Below are positions 17,671 to 26,972 of a DNA stretch of 64,000 nucleotides, piece by piece. Source of the DNA: Haloarchaeobius iranensis (lineage in GTDB: Archaea; Halobacteriota; Halobacteria; Halobacteriales; Natrialbaceae). The notes below the pieces were generated by a model. That model ran no database searches and was not told the DNA's origin. It saw nothing but the letters and a program-made list of their open reading frames with translations. The stretch spans positions 1 through 64,000 of the forward strand of contig NZ_FNIA01000012.1 in assembly GCF_900103505.1 (NCBI RefSeq), written 5' to 3'. The translations under genes and the position numbers were made by a program. The stretch's first letter is position 1; each line of letters opens with the position of its first letter.

Positions 17671-17960
17671 GTCGGCACCGTGTTCTCGTCGGCGACGAAC
17701 GAGCGCCGTAGCCGCTGCCTCGTCGACGGGTTTCAGTCCCGGGGAACCGGCGAGCGCAGCCGGGAGCTGCGGTGGCAACATCTGCCGCGAAGTGTGCAGG
17801 AACGAGCGCAGAACGCTCAATCCATCGGCGGTTGTATGCAGCTGTGTGCATACTCCGTCGCTCCGAACCACGGTAATCATATGCCAGTAGTCCCAACCGC
17901 GTTCCGTGACCCGAACCACGGCCGTGGGACAGCCACGGGCGAGCAGATCAGAGTGACATC
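17671..17960. promoter_or_regulatory. gcvPA upstream region with inverted repeat
   Basis: The spacer between gcvH and gcvPA, 290 bases, holds a perfect 7-bp inverted repeat GTATGCA-6-TGCATAC at 17834-17853, about 110 bases before the gcvPA start. Two further GAACCACGG direct repeats occur at 17867-17875 and 17912-17920. These are candidate operator sites for a regulator that switches the P-protein genes apart from gcvTH. No gene is visible in the stretch. Confidence 0.4.
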
Positions 17961-19301
17961 ATGAGCGGACACCACACACCACAGGGAAGCCCCTTCGCGC
18001 CGCACACCGCGACCGACACCGAGGCCATGCTCGACGCCGTCGGCGTCGAGACCGAGGCCGAGCTCTTCGACATTCCGGACAGCGTCCGGTTCGACGGCGA
18101 GTTCGGCATCGAGCCACGGAGCGAGCGGGCGATACGCGCGGAAGTCGCACAGACCGTAGAGAAGAACGACGACCTGGTCGAGCTGCTCGGCCGGGGCCAC
18201 TACAGCCACTACGTCCCCTCGCTGGTGGACCACCTCTCGCTGCGCTCCGAGTTCCTCACCTCGTACACCCAGTACCAGCCGGAGGTCACGCAGGGGTTCC
18301 TCCAGGCGCTGTTCGAGTACCAGTCGCTGCTCGTCGAGCTGACGGGGCTCGGCGTCGCGAACTGCTCGATGTACGACGCCGCGACGGCGCTGGGCGAGGC
18401 GGCGACGCTCGCCGACCGCCTGCGCCAGACCTCGGGGACGCGCGTCCTCGTCCCCGAACAGCTCGCGGACGGCCGTCGCGAGGTGCTGGCGAACTACGTC
18501 GGCGGCACCGACCTCGTCGTCGAGGCGTACCCGATGGACGACGGGAACGTCGACGTCGAGGCGCTCGGGAACGCACTCGACGACGAGGCCGTCATGGTGT
18601 ACGCGGAGAACCCGACGGTCCGAGGCTGCGTCGAGGAGTCCCTCGAGACCGTCGGCGACCTGGCACACGACAACGACGCGCTGTTCTGCCTCGGCTCCGA
18701 CCCCGTCTCGCTCGCGCTCCTGCAGGAACCCGCGAGCGTCGGTGCGGACGTGGTCGTCGGCGCGGCCGCCGTCCTCGGCCTCCCGACGAGCTACGGGATG
18801 GGGATGGGCCTGTTCGCCACGCGCGAGGAGTACGTCCGGCAGGTGCCGGGCCGGCTCGTCGGCGCGAGTACGGACGACACCGGGCGACGGACGTACACGC
18901 TCACCCTCCAGACCCGCGAACAGCACATCCGGCGCGAGCGCGCCACCTCGAACATCTGCACGAACCAGGCGTGGGTCGCGCTCCGGGCGGCCATCCACGC
19001 GGCGTCGCTCGGTCCCGACGGGCTGGCCGACCTCGCGACGGAGGCCGTCACCGACGCACAGGAACTCGCCGACCGCGTGACGGAGGTCGTCGGCGTCAAA
19101 GCGCCCGTCCACGACCGCCACCACGTCCGCGAGTTCGTCGCCCGCACCGACCAGCCCGCGCCGGCGGTCGCAGCGGACCTCGAGGACGAGGGCTACGCGG
19201 TCCACGTGCTCGGCGAGCACCAGATCCAGCTCAACGCGAACGCGCTGGCCGAGGGCGAGGTCGACGAGTTCGTCGACGCCCTCGCGGAGGTGGCGCGATG
19301 A
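17961..19301 (+). CDS. gcvPA: glycine dehydrogenase (decarboxylating) subunit 1
   Basis: This is the alpha subunit of the split P protein, which decarboxylates glycine with PLP on the beta subunit. The 446 residues contain '[16 protein letters not shown]', '[39 protein letters not shown]' and '[20 protein letters not shown]', all hallmark stretches of GcvPA. The internal lysine that binds PLP is in the other subunit. ATG at 17961 follows GTGACATC. Its stop overlaps the gcvPB start (ATGA). Confidence 0.96.
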   Translation: MSGHHTPQGSPFAPHTATDTEAMLDAVGVETEAELFDIPDSVRFDGEFGIEPRSERAIRAEVAQTVEKNDDLVELLGRGHYSHYVPSLVDHLSLRSEFLTSYTQYQPEVTQGFLQALFEYQSLLVELTGLGVANCSMYDAATALGEAATLADRLRQTSGTRVLVPEQLADGRREVLANYVGGTDLVVEAYPMDDGNVDVEALGNALDDEAVMVYAENPTVRGCVEESLETVGDLAHDNDALFCLGSDPVSLALLQEPASVGADVVVGAAAVLGLPTSYGMGMGLFATREEYVRQVPGRLVGASTDDTGRRTYTLTLQTREQHIRRERATSNICTNQAWVALRAAIHAASLGPDGLADLATEAVTDAQELADRVTEVVGVKAPVHDRHHVREFVARTDQPAPAVAADLEDEGYAVHVLGEHQIQLNANALAEGEVDEFVDALAEVAR

Positions 19302-20716
19302 ACTACGACCAGGCGCGCTGGACCGACGACGACGAGCGCTACGAGCCGCTCCTCAGCGAGAAGCACACCGCCGAGGCCGACCTCGACGACGCGCCGCTGC
19401 CGGACGAGCTGACCCGTGATTCCCTGGAACTGCCCGACCTCTCGGAGCCCGAACTCGCCCGGCACTACACGCGGCTCTCGGAGATGAACTACGGTGTCGA
19501 CTCCGGCCCGTACCCGCTCGGGTCGTGTACGATGAAGTACAACCCGAAGTTCACCGAGGACGTGGCGGCCATCGAGGCCGGTGCGGTCCACCCCGACCGC
19601 TCGCCCGAGAGCGTGCAGGGCAACCTCGAACTGCTGTACGACCTGCAGGACTACCTCGGCCGCATCGGCGGGATGGACGCGGTGACGCTCCAGCCCCCCG
19701 CCGGTGCCGCGGGCGAGTTCACCGGCGTGCTCGTCGCGAAGGCCTACCACGAGCACAACGGCGACGAGCGCTCGGAGATCATCGTGCCCGAGAGCGCCCA
19801 CGGCACCAACTTCGCCAGCGCCGCGCTCGCGGGCTTCGACGTGGTCTCCCTCCCCGGTGGCGACGACGGCCGGGTCGACCTCGACGCGCTCGAGTCCGCG
19901 CTCTCCGACGAGACCGCGCTCCTGATGCTCACCAACCCGAACACGCTCGGGCTGTTCGAGCGCGACATCGAGGAGATATCGGAGATGGTCCACGACGCCG
20001 GCGGCCTGCTCTACTACGACGGCGCGAACCTCAACGCGCTGCTCGGGCGCGCCCGCCCCGGCGACATGGGCTTCGACATCATGCACTACAACGTCCACAA
20101 GACGTTCGCGACGCCCCACGGCGGCGGCGGTCCCGGCGCGGGCCCGGTCGGGGTCGTCGGGGAGCTCGCGCCCTTCCTCCCGAAGCCACAGGTCGAGAAG
20201 CGCGACGGCACGTACGACCTGTTCGACCCCGAGCACTCCATCGGGAAGGTCCACGGCTCGCTGGGCAACTGGCTCGTGCTCGTCAAGGCGTACGCGTACA
20301 TCGCCCGGCTCGGCGACCCCGGGCTCGCCGACGCCAGCGCGAAGGCGGTGCTGAACGCGAACTACCTCGCCAGCCAGATCGAGTACGAGGTGCCGTACGG
20401 CCCGTTCCACCACGAGTTCGTCGCGAGCGCCGGCGACCAGGACGCAGCCGACGTCGCCAAGCGCATGCTCGACTACGGCGTCCACCCGCCGACGACGAAG
20501 TGGCCCGAGATCGTCGGCGAGGCGCTGATGACCGAGCCGACGGAGATAGAGAACAAGACCACGCTGGACCAGCTCGCGGACGCGTTCAACGCCGTCGCCG
20601 ACGAGGACCAGGACGCACTCGCGGCAGCGCCCGAGCGCACGGCCGCCCGACGCATCGACCAGACCGGGGCAGCGCGTAACCTGCGCCTCTCCTGGCAGGC
20701 GCTCGACGACGAGTAA
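19298..20716 (+). CDS. gcvPB: glycine dehydrogenase (decarboxylating) subunit 2
   Basis: The beta subunit of the split glycine dehydrogenase has 472 residues. The PLP-binding lysine is Lys268 in the conserved '[19 protein letters not shown]'. '[16 protein letters not shown]' near residue 70 and '[15 protein letters not shown]' are further family signatures. The ATG overlaps the gcvPA stop by four bases, so the two subunits are co-translated, as expected for a stable heterodimer. Confidence 0.97.
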   Translation: MNYDQARWTDDDERYEPLLSEKHTAEADLDDAPLPDELTRDSLELPDLSEPELARHYTRLSEMNYGVDSGPYPLGSCTMKYNPKFTEDVAAIEAGAVHPDRSPESVQGNLELLYDLQDYLGRIGGMDAVTLQPPAGAAGEFTGVLVAKAYHEHNGDERSEIIVPESAHGTNFASAALAGFDVVSLPGGDDGRVDLDALESALSDETALLMLTNPNTLGLFERDIEEISEMVHDAGGLLYYDGANLNALLGRARPGDMGFDIMHYNVHKTFATPHGGGGPGAGPVGVVGELAPFLPKPQVEKRDGTYDLFDPEHSIGKVHGSLGNWLVLVKAYAYIARLGDPGLADASAKAVLNANYLASQIEYEVPYGPFHHEFVASAGDQDAADVAKRMLDYGVHPPTTKWPEIVGEALMTEPTEIENKTTLDQLADAFNAVADEDQDALAAAPERTAARRIDQTGAARNLRLSWQALDDE

Positions 20717-20781
20717 CGTCGACCGACAAAAAATATTTTCAGCGAGAATATGCGTTGCTGCCGGCGGTAGCCGCGACCACG

Positions 20782-21372
20782 ATGCCCCGCTCACCGACAG
20801 TCGTCGCCCTCTGTGGCAGCCGCCGCGATGCGAGCAAGACCCGGACAGCGCTCGGCCTCGCGCTGGACACGGCCCGCGACGAGGGCGCGACGACCGAACT
20901 GGTCGACCTCCGCGAGTACGAACTCCCCGCACTGGACCCGACGACGCCCGACCCGAGTGACGCCGACCGGCTCCGCGCCCGGGTCGCGGCCGCAGATGCC
21001 GTCCTGCTCGGGACGCCCAACTACCACGGCTCGTACTCGGGGGTCCTGAAGAACGCGCTCGACTACTGCAGCCGCGACGAGTTCGGCGGGACGACCGTCG
21101 GCCTGCTGGAGGTCGCCGGCGGGAGCTTCCCCGGCCGCGCGCTCGACCACCTCCGCGCCGTCGCCCGCGTGCTGAACGCATGGACGCTCCCGGTCGAGGT
21201 GGCGGTCCCGCGCTCGCACGAGACGGTGACCGACGGGTCGGTGACCGACGACGACGTGGCCGACCGGGTCCGACGCCTCGGCAGCGACCTCGTGAAGTCC
21301 GCTGGCGTCGAGCGGTATCCGGAGACGGCGAGCGCGGCCGCAGGGTCCGCACCGACCCACTGCGAACCATGA
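20782..21372 (+). CDS. NADPH-dependent FMN reductase family flavoprotein
   Basis: The 196-residue flavodoxin-like protein has the FMN phosphate loop 'LCGSRRDASKTRTAL' near the N-terminus and 'GTPNYHGSYSGVLKNALDYC' around 75-95, which shapes the flavin site. It is probably a dimeric NAD(P)H:flavin or quinone reductase; the electron acceptor is unknown. ATG at 20782 is favoured over a TTG at 20755. Its end overlaps the start of a broken VOC gene by four bases. A close paralogue lies at 52666-53250. Confidence 0.88.
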   Translation: MPRSPTVVALCGSRRDASKTRTALGLALDTARDEGATTELVDLREYELPALDPTTPDPSDADRLRARVAAADAVLLGTPNYHGSYSGVLKNALDYCSRDEFGGTTVGLLEVAGGSFPGRALDHLRAVARVLNAWTLPVEVAVPRSHETVTDGSVTDDDVADRVRRLGSDLVKSAGVERYPETASAAAGSAPTHCEP

Positions 21373-21711
21373 CGGACCACGGTACGCCCGGCGAACCCGA
21401 CGGCGTCCGCGTCGACGGCATCGACCACGTCGAGTGCTACGTCCCTCGCGCTGTTCGAGAGCGCGGAGCGCGGCGTCGGGTTCCACCGGGTCGCGTTCCG
21501 TATCGACGGCGAGGGCTTTCTCGCCGTCGTCGACCGACTCGCCGACGACCCCGCGGTCGCTGTCGACGGCCGGGACGACGTCCGCGACCACACCTACTCC
21601 TTCTCGGCCTACTTCACTGACCCGTACGGCAACCCGTTCGAGGTGACGACGTACGAGTACGCGTTCGTCGCAGAAGCTCCGGGCGTCGACGGCGACAGTC
21701 CCTCCGGGTGA
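21369..21711 (+). pseudogene. broken VOC/glyoxalase-fold protein
   Basis: The ATG at 21369 begins a frame with the VOC N-terminal strand 'VDGIDHVECYV'. Then the reading frame jumps: from about 21450 the sequence continues in another frame as 'SLALFESAERGVGFHRVAFRIDGEGF' and ends 'AYFTDPYGNPFEVTTYEYAF', the typical last strand of a VOC module. The missing middle (roughly 40-50 residues) and the frame change indicate an internal deletion plus frameshift. The fragment overlaps the flavoprotein stop by four bases, so it was once co-translated with it. Confidence 0.78.
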
Positions 21712-21744
21712 CGCCGTCGACCGCCGGACGGGGAACCGGTTCGA

Positions 21745-22347
21745 CTACTCGAACAGCGCGATGGCCTCGCCGTAGCGACGGGTCGGCTCCTGCCAGTCGA
21801 CCACTGAGAAGAACGCCTCGACGAAGTCGCCGCGTGCGGGCCCGTAGTCGTGGTAGTACGAGTGCTCCCATACGTCCAGTGCGAGGATGGGGTGGCTCCC
21901 CCAGAGCGCGCCCTGGTCGTGTTTGTCGACGACGACGTTGCGTAGCTGCTGGCTGTGCGTGTCGTAGACGAGCAGCGCCCAGCCGCCGGCGGCCGAGGCC
22001 GCGGCCTCGAACTCCGCCTTCCACGCCCCGTAGGAGCCGAAGTCCGCCTCGATGCGGTCCCGGAGCGCGCCCTCGGGTTCGTCGCCGCCCTCGGGGCTCA
22101 TGCACTGCCAGAACAGCTCGTGGAGGACGTGGCCGGACGCGTTGTGGGTCACGTCGCGGATCGCGTCGGCCGAGCCGTCGGTCGTCCCCGCCTCGCGGTT
22201 CGCCGCCAGCGCCTCGTCGGCGGCGTTCCAGCCGTCGACGTAGCCCTGGTGGTGGGTGTCGTGGTGCCAGCGGAGCACCTGTTCGCTGATGTGCGGTTCG
22301 AGCGCGTCGTAGTCGTACGGTAGCGGGTCGAGTTCGTGGTTCGCCAT
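21745..22347 (-). CDS. sod: superoxide dismutase (Mn/Fe)
   Basis: The enzyme dismutates superoxide to hydrogen peroxide and oxygen. The 200-residue protein carries all four metal ligands: His in 'RWHHDTHHQGYVDGWN' (about 28), His in 'NASGHVLHELFWQCM', Asp and His in 'ALDVWEHSYYHDYG'. 'GGWALLVYD' is also typical. The start is preceded by AT-rich sequence (22376-22400) that fits a TATA box. It is a cytosolic homomultimer in haloarchaea. The broken VOC gene converges on it. Confidence 0.97.
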   Translation of the reverse strand: MANHELDPLPYDYDALEPHISEQVLRWHHDTHHQGYVDGWNAADEALAANREAGTTDGSADAIRDVTHNASGHVLHELFWQCMSPEGGDEPEGALRDRIEADFGSYGAWKAEFEAAASAAGGWALLVYDTHSQQLRNVVVDKHDQGALWGSHPILALDVWEHSYYHDYGPARGDFVEAFFSVVDWQEPTRRYGEAIALFE

Positions 22348-22599
22348 TGCAGGCAGTGCTACCGGCGGGAGCGGAATATATGTTAGCTGAAATAAATTTT
22401 GGTAACGCGGGCGACGTGCCGGGGGTGGCCGACGCCGGCGGCCCCGCCGGATGTGGGGCGATTTGCTATTGCAACATACAGTTTATAGAGGTGAGAACAC
22501 GTGTCCGACACGGTCGTGAAGCGCAGGACGCTGGGTCGAAACCGTGGACTCAGTCGTGACTGGTCGAGGCAGCCGCTACGGAGAACACCGGCCGGCGAT
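22348..22599. promoter_or_regulatory. sod promoter region
   Basis: The leftward sod promoter lies in the AT-rich bases 22374-22402. A second AT-rich, promoter-like word GTTTATAG at 22481-22488, preceded by the inverted repeat TTGC-4-GCAA (22463-22474), points rightward. However, the only frame it could drive runs antisense through the zinc-ribbon gene and is not convincing; it might serve an untranslated RNA. No gene is assigned here. Confidence 0.35.
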
Positions 22600-22767
22600 T
22601 CAGGCTTCGCTCGTGTCGACGTTGCCGTTGATCTTCACGAAGCCGTAGTCGCACTCCGTGCAATGCCACTTGACCTTCTCGCCGAGGTGGACGTGCGTGC
22701 TCGCGGCACGGTAGAAGGTGACGTCGCTCTCGCAGTCGGGACAGTAGTGTTCCGTCTCCAGGCTCAT
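22600..22767 (-). CDS. small two-CxxC zinc-ribbon protein
   Basis: The 55-residue frame reads MSLETEHYCPDCESDV, then VKWHCTECDYGFVKING, and ends in TSEA. CPDC and CTEC are 23 residues apart, a canonical rubredoxin-like zinc ribbon. Length, acidic ends and clean start/stop make it a real gene despite its size. Function is unknown; such ribbons often serve in nucleic-acid or protein interaction. It ends about 250 bases from sod and faces the same direction as the 76-residue gene upstream. Confidence 0.75.
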   Translation of the reverse strand: MSLETEHYCPDCESDVTFYRAASTHVHLGEKVKWHCTECDYGFVKINGNVDTSEA

Positions 22768-22812
22768 GCCACTCCGTCCGTGGGGACGGAACTTTATTGA
22801 TTCGAAGCGCGC

Positions 22813-23043
22813 TCAGCCGAACAGCTCGTCCAGGTCGACCGCCTCGTCGTCGTCCGACCGCCTCACTCCCTCGGTGCGCTCGACCGACACGCCGTCGACG
22901 AATCGGTCGAACGCGGCCGCGTCCACCCCCGATGTCGCGGCCTCCGACTCGGCGTCGGCCAGCGCCATCACTTCCTCGGGCGACTCCTCGGCGAAGGTCT
23001 CGAACAGTTCCTCGGGGGCCGCGCGCTGGTCTGGGAGCGACAT
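22813..23043 (-). CDS. small acidic hypothetical protein
   Basis: The very acidic 76-residue protein runs from ATG at 23043 (MSLPDQRAAPEELF), which is preferred to an ATG at 23070 outside the acidic part. It reads as two predicted helices (ELFETFAEESPEEVMALADAE; AAAFDRFVDGVSV) and an acidic tail DDDEAVDLDELFG. No motif or family is recognised. Composition is typical of haloarchaeal genes. Confidence 0.6.
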   Translation of the reverse strand: MSLPDQRAAPEELFETFAEESPEEVMALADAESEAATSGVDAAAFDRFVDGVSVERTEGVRRSDDDEAVDLDELFG

Positions 23044-23469
23044 GGTGTCGTGTGCGGCCGACTCCCACATTAATCTACGTCAGACGTCTGACGTACGAGG
23101 GGGCTGCCACGCGCGTTGTCGTCTCAGGACGGGGCAGATCCGCGGCCGGGTCGTGTGGGGTTCGGCGGCCCCGGCGGTCGGTGCGGCTGGAGTGGGCTCC
23201 GAACTGGATCGCGATGGCATCGCCAGGGCTCGAACGGCGTCAGGTACGTCTCCAGTTGGCTCGGGCAGGCAGCCGGCTGTGATGCCCGGCGATATCCTCC
23301 GTCTCGATGGTTTCGTCCCGATTCGACGAGAGGCGCTCCGTTCGCGGTCGCGGTGGGGCATCCGAACTGGCTCGTCCGACAGGCGTTAAATCAGATACCA
23401 CGATACAAAATTCGGGCCGTCCGTCCGTTCGCGGCCGGAGTTAAGTAGGTCTCGCCCGAACCACCGGAC
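23044..23469. other. gene-free region
   Basis: Both strands lack a frame with the acidic composition expected here. The only noted elements are a palindrome-like stretch ACGTCAGACGTCTGACGT at 23076-23093 just upstream of the 76-residue gene and AT-rich bases at 23391-23412 that could be the promoter of the adenosyltransferase gene. I see nothing else. Confidence 0.45.
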
Positions 23470-24003
23470 ATGAAGATATACACCGGCCGTGGCGACGACG
23501 GCATGACCGACCTGCGCGACATGTCCCGCGTCTCGAAGACGAGTCCGCGGATCGAGGCCTACGGCACCGTCGACGAGCTGAACGCGCTCGTCGGGACCGT
23601 CCGCCCGACCGGCCACGACGACATCGACGAGAAGCTCGCCGGCGTGCAGAACCACCTCCACGTCGTGCAGGCGGACTTCGCCAACCCGGAGCCCGACCAG
23701 GACGACCCGGCCATCACGGCGGAGCACGTTGACCAGGTAGAGGCCTGGATCGACGCCTACGACGACGAACTCGAGCCGCTCGAGTCGTTCATCCTCCCGA
23801 CCGGGAGCGAGAAAGGGTCGCGGCTCCACCACGCGCGGACGGTGTGCCGGCGGGCCGAACGGCGGGCCGTGGCGCTGGCGGCGGACGCACAGGCCAACGA
23901 GGACGCCATCCAGTACCTGAACCGGCTGTCGGACGGGCTGTTCGTCTGGGCACGAGTGGTCAACGCCCGGGACGGCGTCCCGGAGGAGAGTCCAACCTAC
24001 TAG
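23470..24003 (+). CDS. cob(I)alamin adenosyltransferase, PduO type
   Basis: The enzyme transfers the adenosyl group of ATP to cob(I)alamin, making coenzyme B12. The 177 residues include the N-terminal ATP site 'YTGRGDDGMTDL', 'EAYGTVDELNALVG', the 'FILPTGSEKGSRLHHARTVCRRAERR' helix with catalytic Arg, and 'YLNRLSDGLFVWAR'. These are the standard PduO/MMAB signatures. Its stop overlaps the convergent signal-peptidase stop (24000-24003). Confidence 0.95.
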   Translation: MKIYTGRGDDGMTDLRDMSRVSKTSPRIEAYGTVDELNALVGTVRPTGHDDIDEKLAGVQNHLHVVQADFANPEPDQDDPAITAEHVDQVEAWIDAYDDELEPLESFILPTGSEKGSRLHHARTVCRRAERRAVALAADAQANEDAIQYLNRLSDGLFVWARVVNARDGVPEESPTY

Positions 24004-25169
24004 CGCCAGCCTCGGAGCCTGCCGAGGACCGACCCGCTCGCGCCATCGCGCCTGCGATCCCTGATGCGCCCCCGGCCGAGTACGGCCGCCCCGGAGATGT
24101 AGACGAGACCGCCGAGCAGGGCGTCGATTGCCACGATGGGTGCCCAGGGGTGGACCCGATAGAGCCAGTCGATGGTCCCCCCGGGCAGCACGGCGAGGTA
24201 GCGATGTTCGGCGACGAACCGCCGGTAGTAGCCGGTGTCGTCGGCGGCCTGGAGCGTCAGCGTCGCGTTCGCACTGGTCTGCCCGTCGACCCGGAGGTGA
24301 CCCGGTGAGACATCGACCCCTTCGCTCGCCGGCTCGAGGTAGACGTGGACGGGGACGAGTCCTCCGTTGGGCACCGCGTAGGTGAGGTTCGACGACGCGC
24401 CCTGGCGGATGACCGTCGGGTTCTCGGAGTCGAACTCGGCGCTGACGACGCCGTACTCCTGGGTGCCGGCTGGGACGACCATCGCGGCCGTCGCCGCGAG
24501 GACCACCAGCAACGCGAATCCGGCCAGGACGAGGCGTGCGGACGTTCCGTCGTCACGACCCGTCGACCGGTCGCGGCGGCGACGGCTGCCGCCCCCCGCC
24601 AGGTACCAGTCGACGGCGTAGGCGACGACCGAGAGCGCGAACAGGAGCGTCGCGAGCCCCTGCGTGCCGAGCAGCGAGCGCGTCCCGAACAGCGTCGCAA
24701 GCCGTATCTGCGCCGTCTCCAGCGCGCCCTGGAATCCCATGATGACGGTACCAAGGTGGGGAATCACGACCACCTGCCCGTTCACCTGGAGCGCCTTGGC
24801 GACGATCTGGGCGTCCTTGACCGGTGGCTCGCCGCCGTCCTGGTCGGTGAACGGGTTGTTGTCGCCCCGGGTGACGTAGCCCTGGTCGGACTCCCCGACG
24901 ACGCGGTGGGTCGTCAGCCCGCCGCCCTGGACCTCCTCGGCCCGGAAGACGACCACGTCGCCTTCCGAGACGTCGCCCGCGAGCGCCGACGGCACGGCGA
25001 CGAAACCGTCACCGGGCTCCATCGTCGGCTGCATGCTCCCCGTCTCGACGTAGCTCAGGAGTATCGGCTGTCCGAGCAAACTGCCGGCCACCAGCGAGAT
25101 GACGAGGACCGCGAGCAGCGCAGCGGCTCCGCGCGAGAGATACCGACGGTACGTGGATACCAGCGTCAC
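24000..25169 (-). CDS. SipW/Sec11-type signal peptidase I with long C-terminal extension
   Basis: The protein has 389 residues from GTG 25169 (a TTG at 25202 would add 11). After an N-terminal membrane helix comes the catalytic domain with Ser45 (TGSMQPTMEPGD), His88 (TTHRVVG) and Asp103 (VTRGDNN). His instead of Lys marks the archaeal/ER/SipW type. Unlike a minimal peptidase it continues for over 200 residues: two more helices (about 170-190 and 215-240), an extracytoplasmic beta-rich domain, and a final helix near 350-370. It is last gene in a leftward group of DUF1102 secreted proteins, so it is probably their dedicated processing enzyme. Confidence 0.9.
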   Translation of the reverse strand: MTLVSTYRRYLSRGAAALLAVLVISLVAGSLLGQPILLSYVETGSMQPTMEPGDGFVAVPSALAGDVSEGDVVVFRAEEVQGGGLTTHRVVGESDQGYVTRGDNNPFTDQDGGEPPVKDAQIVAKALQVNGQVVVIPHLGTVIMGFQGALETAQIRLATLFGTRSLLGTQGLATLLFALSVVAYAVDWYLAGGGSRRRRDRSTGRDDGTSARLVLAGFALLVVLAATAAMVVPAGTQEYGVVSAEFDSENPTVIRQGASSNLTYAVPNGGLVPVHVYLEPASEGVDVSPGHLRVDGQTSANATLTLQAADDTGYYRRFVAEHRYLAVLPGGTIDWLYRVHPWAPIVAIDALLGGLVYISGAAVLGRGRIRDRRRDGASGSVLGRLRGWR

Positions 25170-25247
25170 TCCCCCGTAGGAACTCTCAGTACCCGCGCAC
25201 AAAACTTACCGGCCTGACACTCCCGGGTGATCGTGGTTGCTGCGGGT

Positions 25248-26771
25248 TCAGGGGGTGACCAGCCGCCGGCCCAGCACGACCGCGACCAGCAGTGTGGCCC
25301 CGATGACGACCGCGAGAACCGCGAGCGCCGGCTCGGCGGCGTCGGTGTCGACCTGCGGCGGCGAGGGGCGAGCCGGGTCCGAGTCCTCGTCATCCGATGC
25401 CGGCGTCCCCGGCCCGTCCTGCTCCGGGGGCCCGTCGTTGGTAGCCGGTGACTCCGCGGTGACGACGACCGTTCCCGCGTCGACACCCCCGACGGCGAGC
25501 TCGTACTCGCCCGGCTCGTCGAAGCTGAGGCGTTCGCTGACCGTCGTCGACTCGTTGGCCAACAGCTCGACGGTCAGCGAGCGGACGTGCTCGCCGTCGA
25601 CGGTGACCGGCACGGTTCGCTCGCCGTCGACCCGTCCGGCGTTCGTCAACTCGGCGGTGACCGTCGCCGCCTCGCCGGGGGCGACGTGGGCCGTCTCGAC
25701 CCGGGCGTCGGTGACCTCGATGGCCGGGAGTCGCGTCGCGACGACGACGCTCGACAGCCTCGACGCGTTCGCGGCGTAGTGGACCCGCTCCCCGCGCTTG
25801 ACGACCTCGGTTTCGAGCTCGGTCCAGCCGTCGCTCCCGAGTCTGAAAACGGTCACGTCCTCGGGGTGAGCCCCCCGCCAGTCGAGGTAGTCGCGGTCGA
25901 CGCTGACGTACACGGTCGCGTCGCCGACCGCGTCGGGCACGCGCTCCCGGTCCAGCTGCACGTAGCCGTCCGCCCGCACGTGGTCGGCTCCGAGCCCGGG
26001 CAGCCCGCCGAAGGGCCCCGGCTGGCCGGCCGCGTCGAACTCGACGACGCTCCCGGTCGCCGCGAAGGCGACCCGGTCGAGGGTGACGTTCGCGCCTGCG
26101 ACGTGCATCCCGTCGAGACCGACCGAGACGCGGTCGTCCCCACCCAGCACCGTCACGCCGCGGCGGTTCGGTGCGGGCGAGGTGACGGTCGTCGTGGTGC
26201 CGTCAGACGGCTCGACGGCCGCGCTTCCGTCCCCGTCGTCGGAGTCCCTCGGCTCCGTGCCGGGGTCGCGCTCGCCACCGTCATCGGCGACGACCGCGTT
26301 CACCTCGAAGCTGTCCACGACCACGTCGGGGAGCACCTCGTCGGTCGTGACCACGCGTAGCCCCACCGCCAGGCTCTCGTTCGGCGCGAGGTGGACCGCC
26401 TGGTCCGCGCCCTCGACGGGCTCGCCCCGCGCGGTGAACGTCGCCAGCGGATGCCCGGACTCGATCCAGACCCGCGCCGTGCTGTCGCCCTCGTTCGTGA
26501 CGGTGAACACCTCCGGGACGCCCGTGACCGCGTCGTCGTTCGGCCCGTCGCCCGCGACGTTCGGGTTCGACGCGCTCAGGTCGACCGCGAGCTCGTCGTT
26601 CTCGTCGTAGTAGGCGTACTGGCCGTTCGGGCCGGGATGCGGTTCGAGGACGATGGACTGGCCGATGTCGTCGCCCTCGGTGAGTTCGACTGCGCCGGTT
26701 CCCTGGAGGAGTGCGAGGGCTAGCGTGATGGTAGCGAGGCCCGTGAGGAGGAGTTTGGTGGTGCTACGCAC
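25248..26771 (-). CDS. large DUF1102-type surface protein with C-terminal anchor
   Basis: The protein has 507 residues and a GTG start. An N-terminal signal segment (LLLTGLATITLALALLQGTGAVEL) is followed by a DUF1102-like domain (about 25-150; 'AVDLSASNPNVAGDGPNDDAV', 'VFTVTNEGDSTARVWIE'). An acidic linker, a second beta-rich part and a CARDB-like Ig domain (about 365-440) come next. It ends in a Pro/acidic stretch and a C-terminal membrane helix (LAVLAVVIGATLLVAVVLG) with RR. It looks like a membrane-anchored cell-surface partner of the smaller DUF1102 proteins. The signal peptidase gene follows after 78 bases. Confidence 0.78.
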   Translation of the reverse strand: MRSTTKLLLTGLATITLALALLQGTGAVELTEGDDIGQSIVLEPHPGPNGQYAYYDENDELAVDLSASNPNVAGDGPNDDAVTGVPEVFTVTNEGDSTARVWIESGHPLATFTARGEPVEGADQAVHLAPNESLAVGLRVVTTDEVLPDVVVDSFEVNAVVADDGGERDPGTEPRDSDDGDGSAAVEPSDGTTTTVTSPAPNRRGVTVLGGDDRVSVGLDGMHVAGANVTLDRVAFAATGSVVEFDAAGQPGPFGGLPGLGADHVRADGYVQLDRERVPDAVGDATVYVSVDRDYLDWRGAHPEDVTVFRLGSDGWTELETEVVKRGERVHYAANASRLSSVVVATRLPAIEVTDARVETAHVAPGEAATVTAELTNAGRVDGERTVPVTVDGEHVRSLTVELLANESTTVSERLSFDEPGEYELAVGGVDAGTVVVTAESPATNDGPPEQDGPGTPASDDEDSDPARPSPPQVDTDAAEPALAVLAVVIGATLLVAVVLGRRLVTP

Positions 26772-26972
26772 GGCTATCGACCTCCGTGCTGTCTGCTAGT
26801 CGCTTTCGGGTTCCCATCCTCCGTACCACCATCGCAAAGACCCACCGGCGGAGTCGAACCGCCGACTCGGATGATGTGAAACAAGGGGATGTATGTTCCA
26901 ACCAGCCAAGGTTCCAAAGTGGGTGCTTCTCGTTTGTCGAAAGAATCGATATTGAGTTGGTTGGTCGCTCAG
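26772..26972. other. spacer with an isolated tRNA T-arm-like hairpin
   Basis: Read on the minus strand, 26846-26864 forms a perfect 6-bp stem CGGCGG/CCGCCG around the canonical T-loop TTCGACT, followed by GTGGGTC that could be the 3' acceptor strand. No D-arm or anticodon arm is present, so this is not a functional tRNA. It resembles the duplicated tRNA 3' ends left at integration sites. Otherwise the spacer holds no gene. Confidence 0.4.

Noticed and set aside
22501-22800. rightward frame after a TATA-like word upstream of the zinc-ribbon gene
   Set aside because: It runs antisense through a convincing zinc-ribbon gene and has no haloarchaeal composition.
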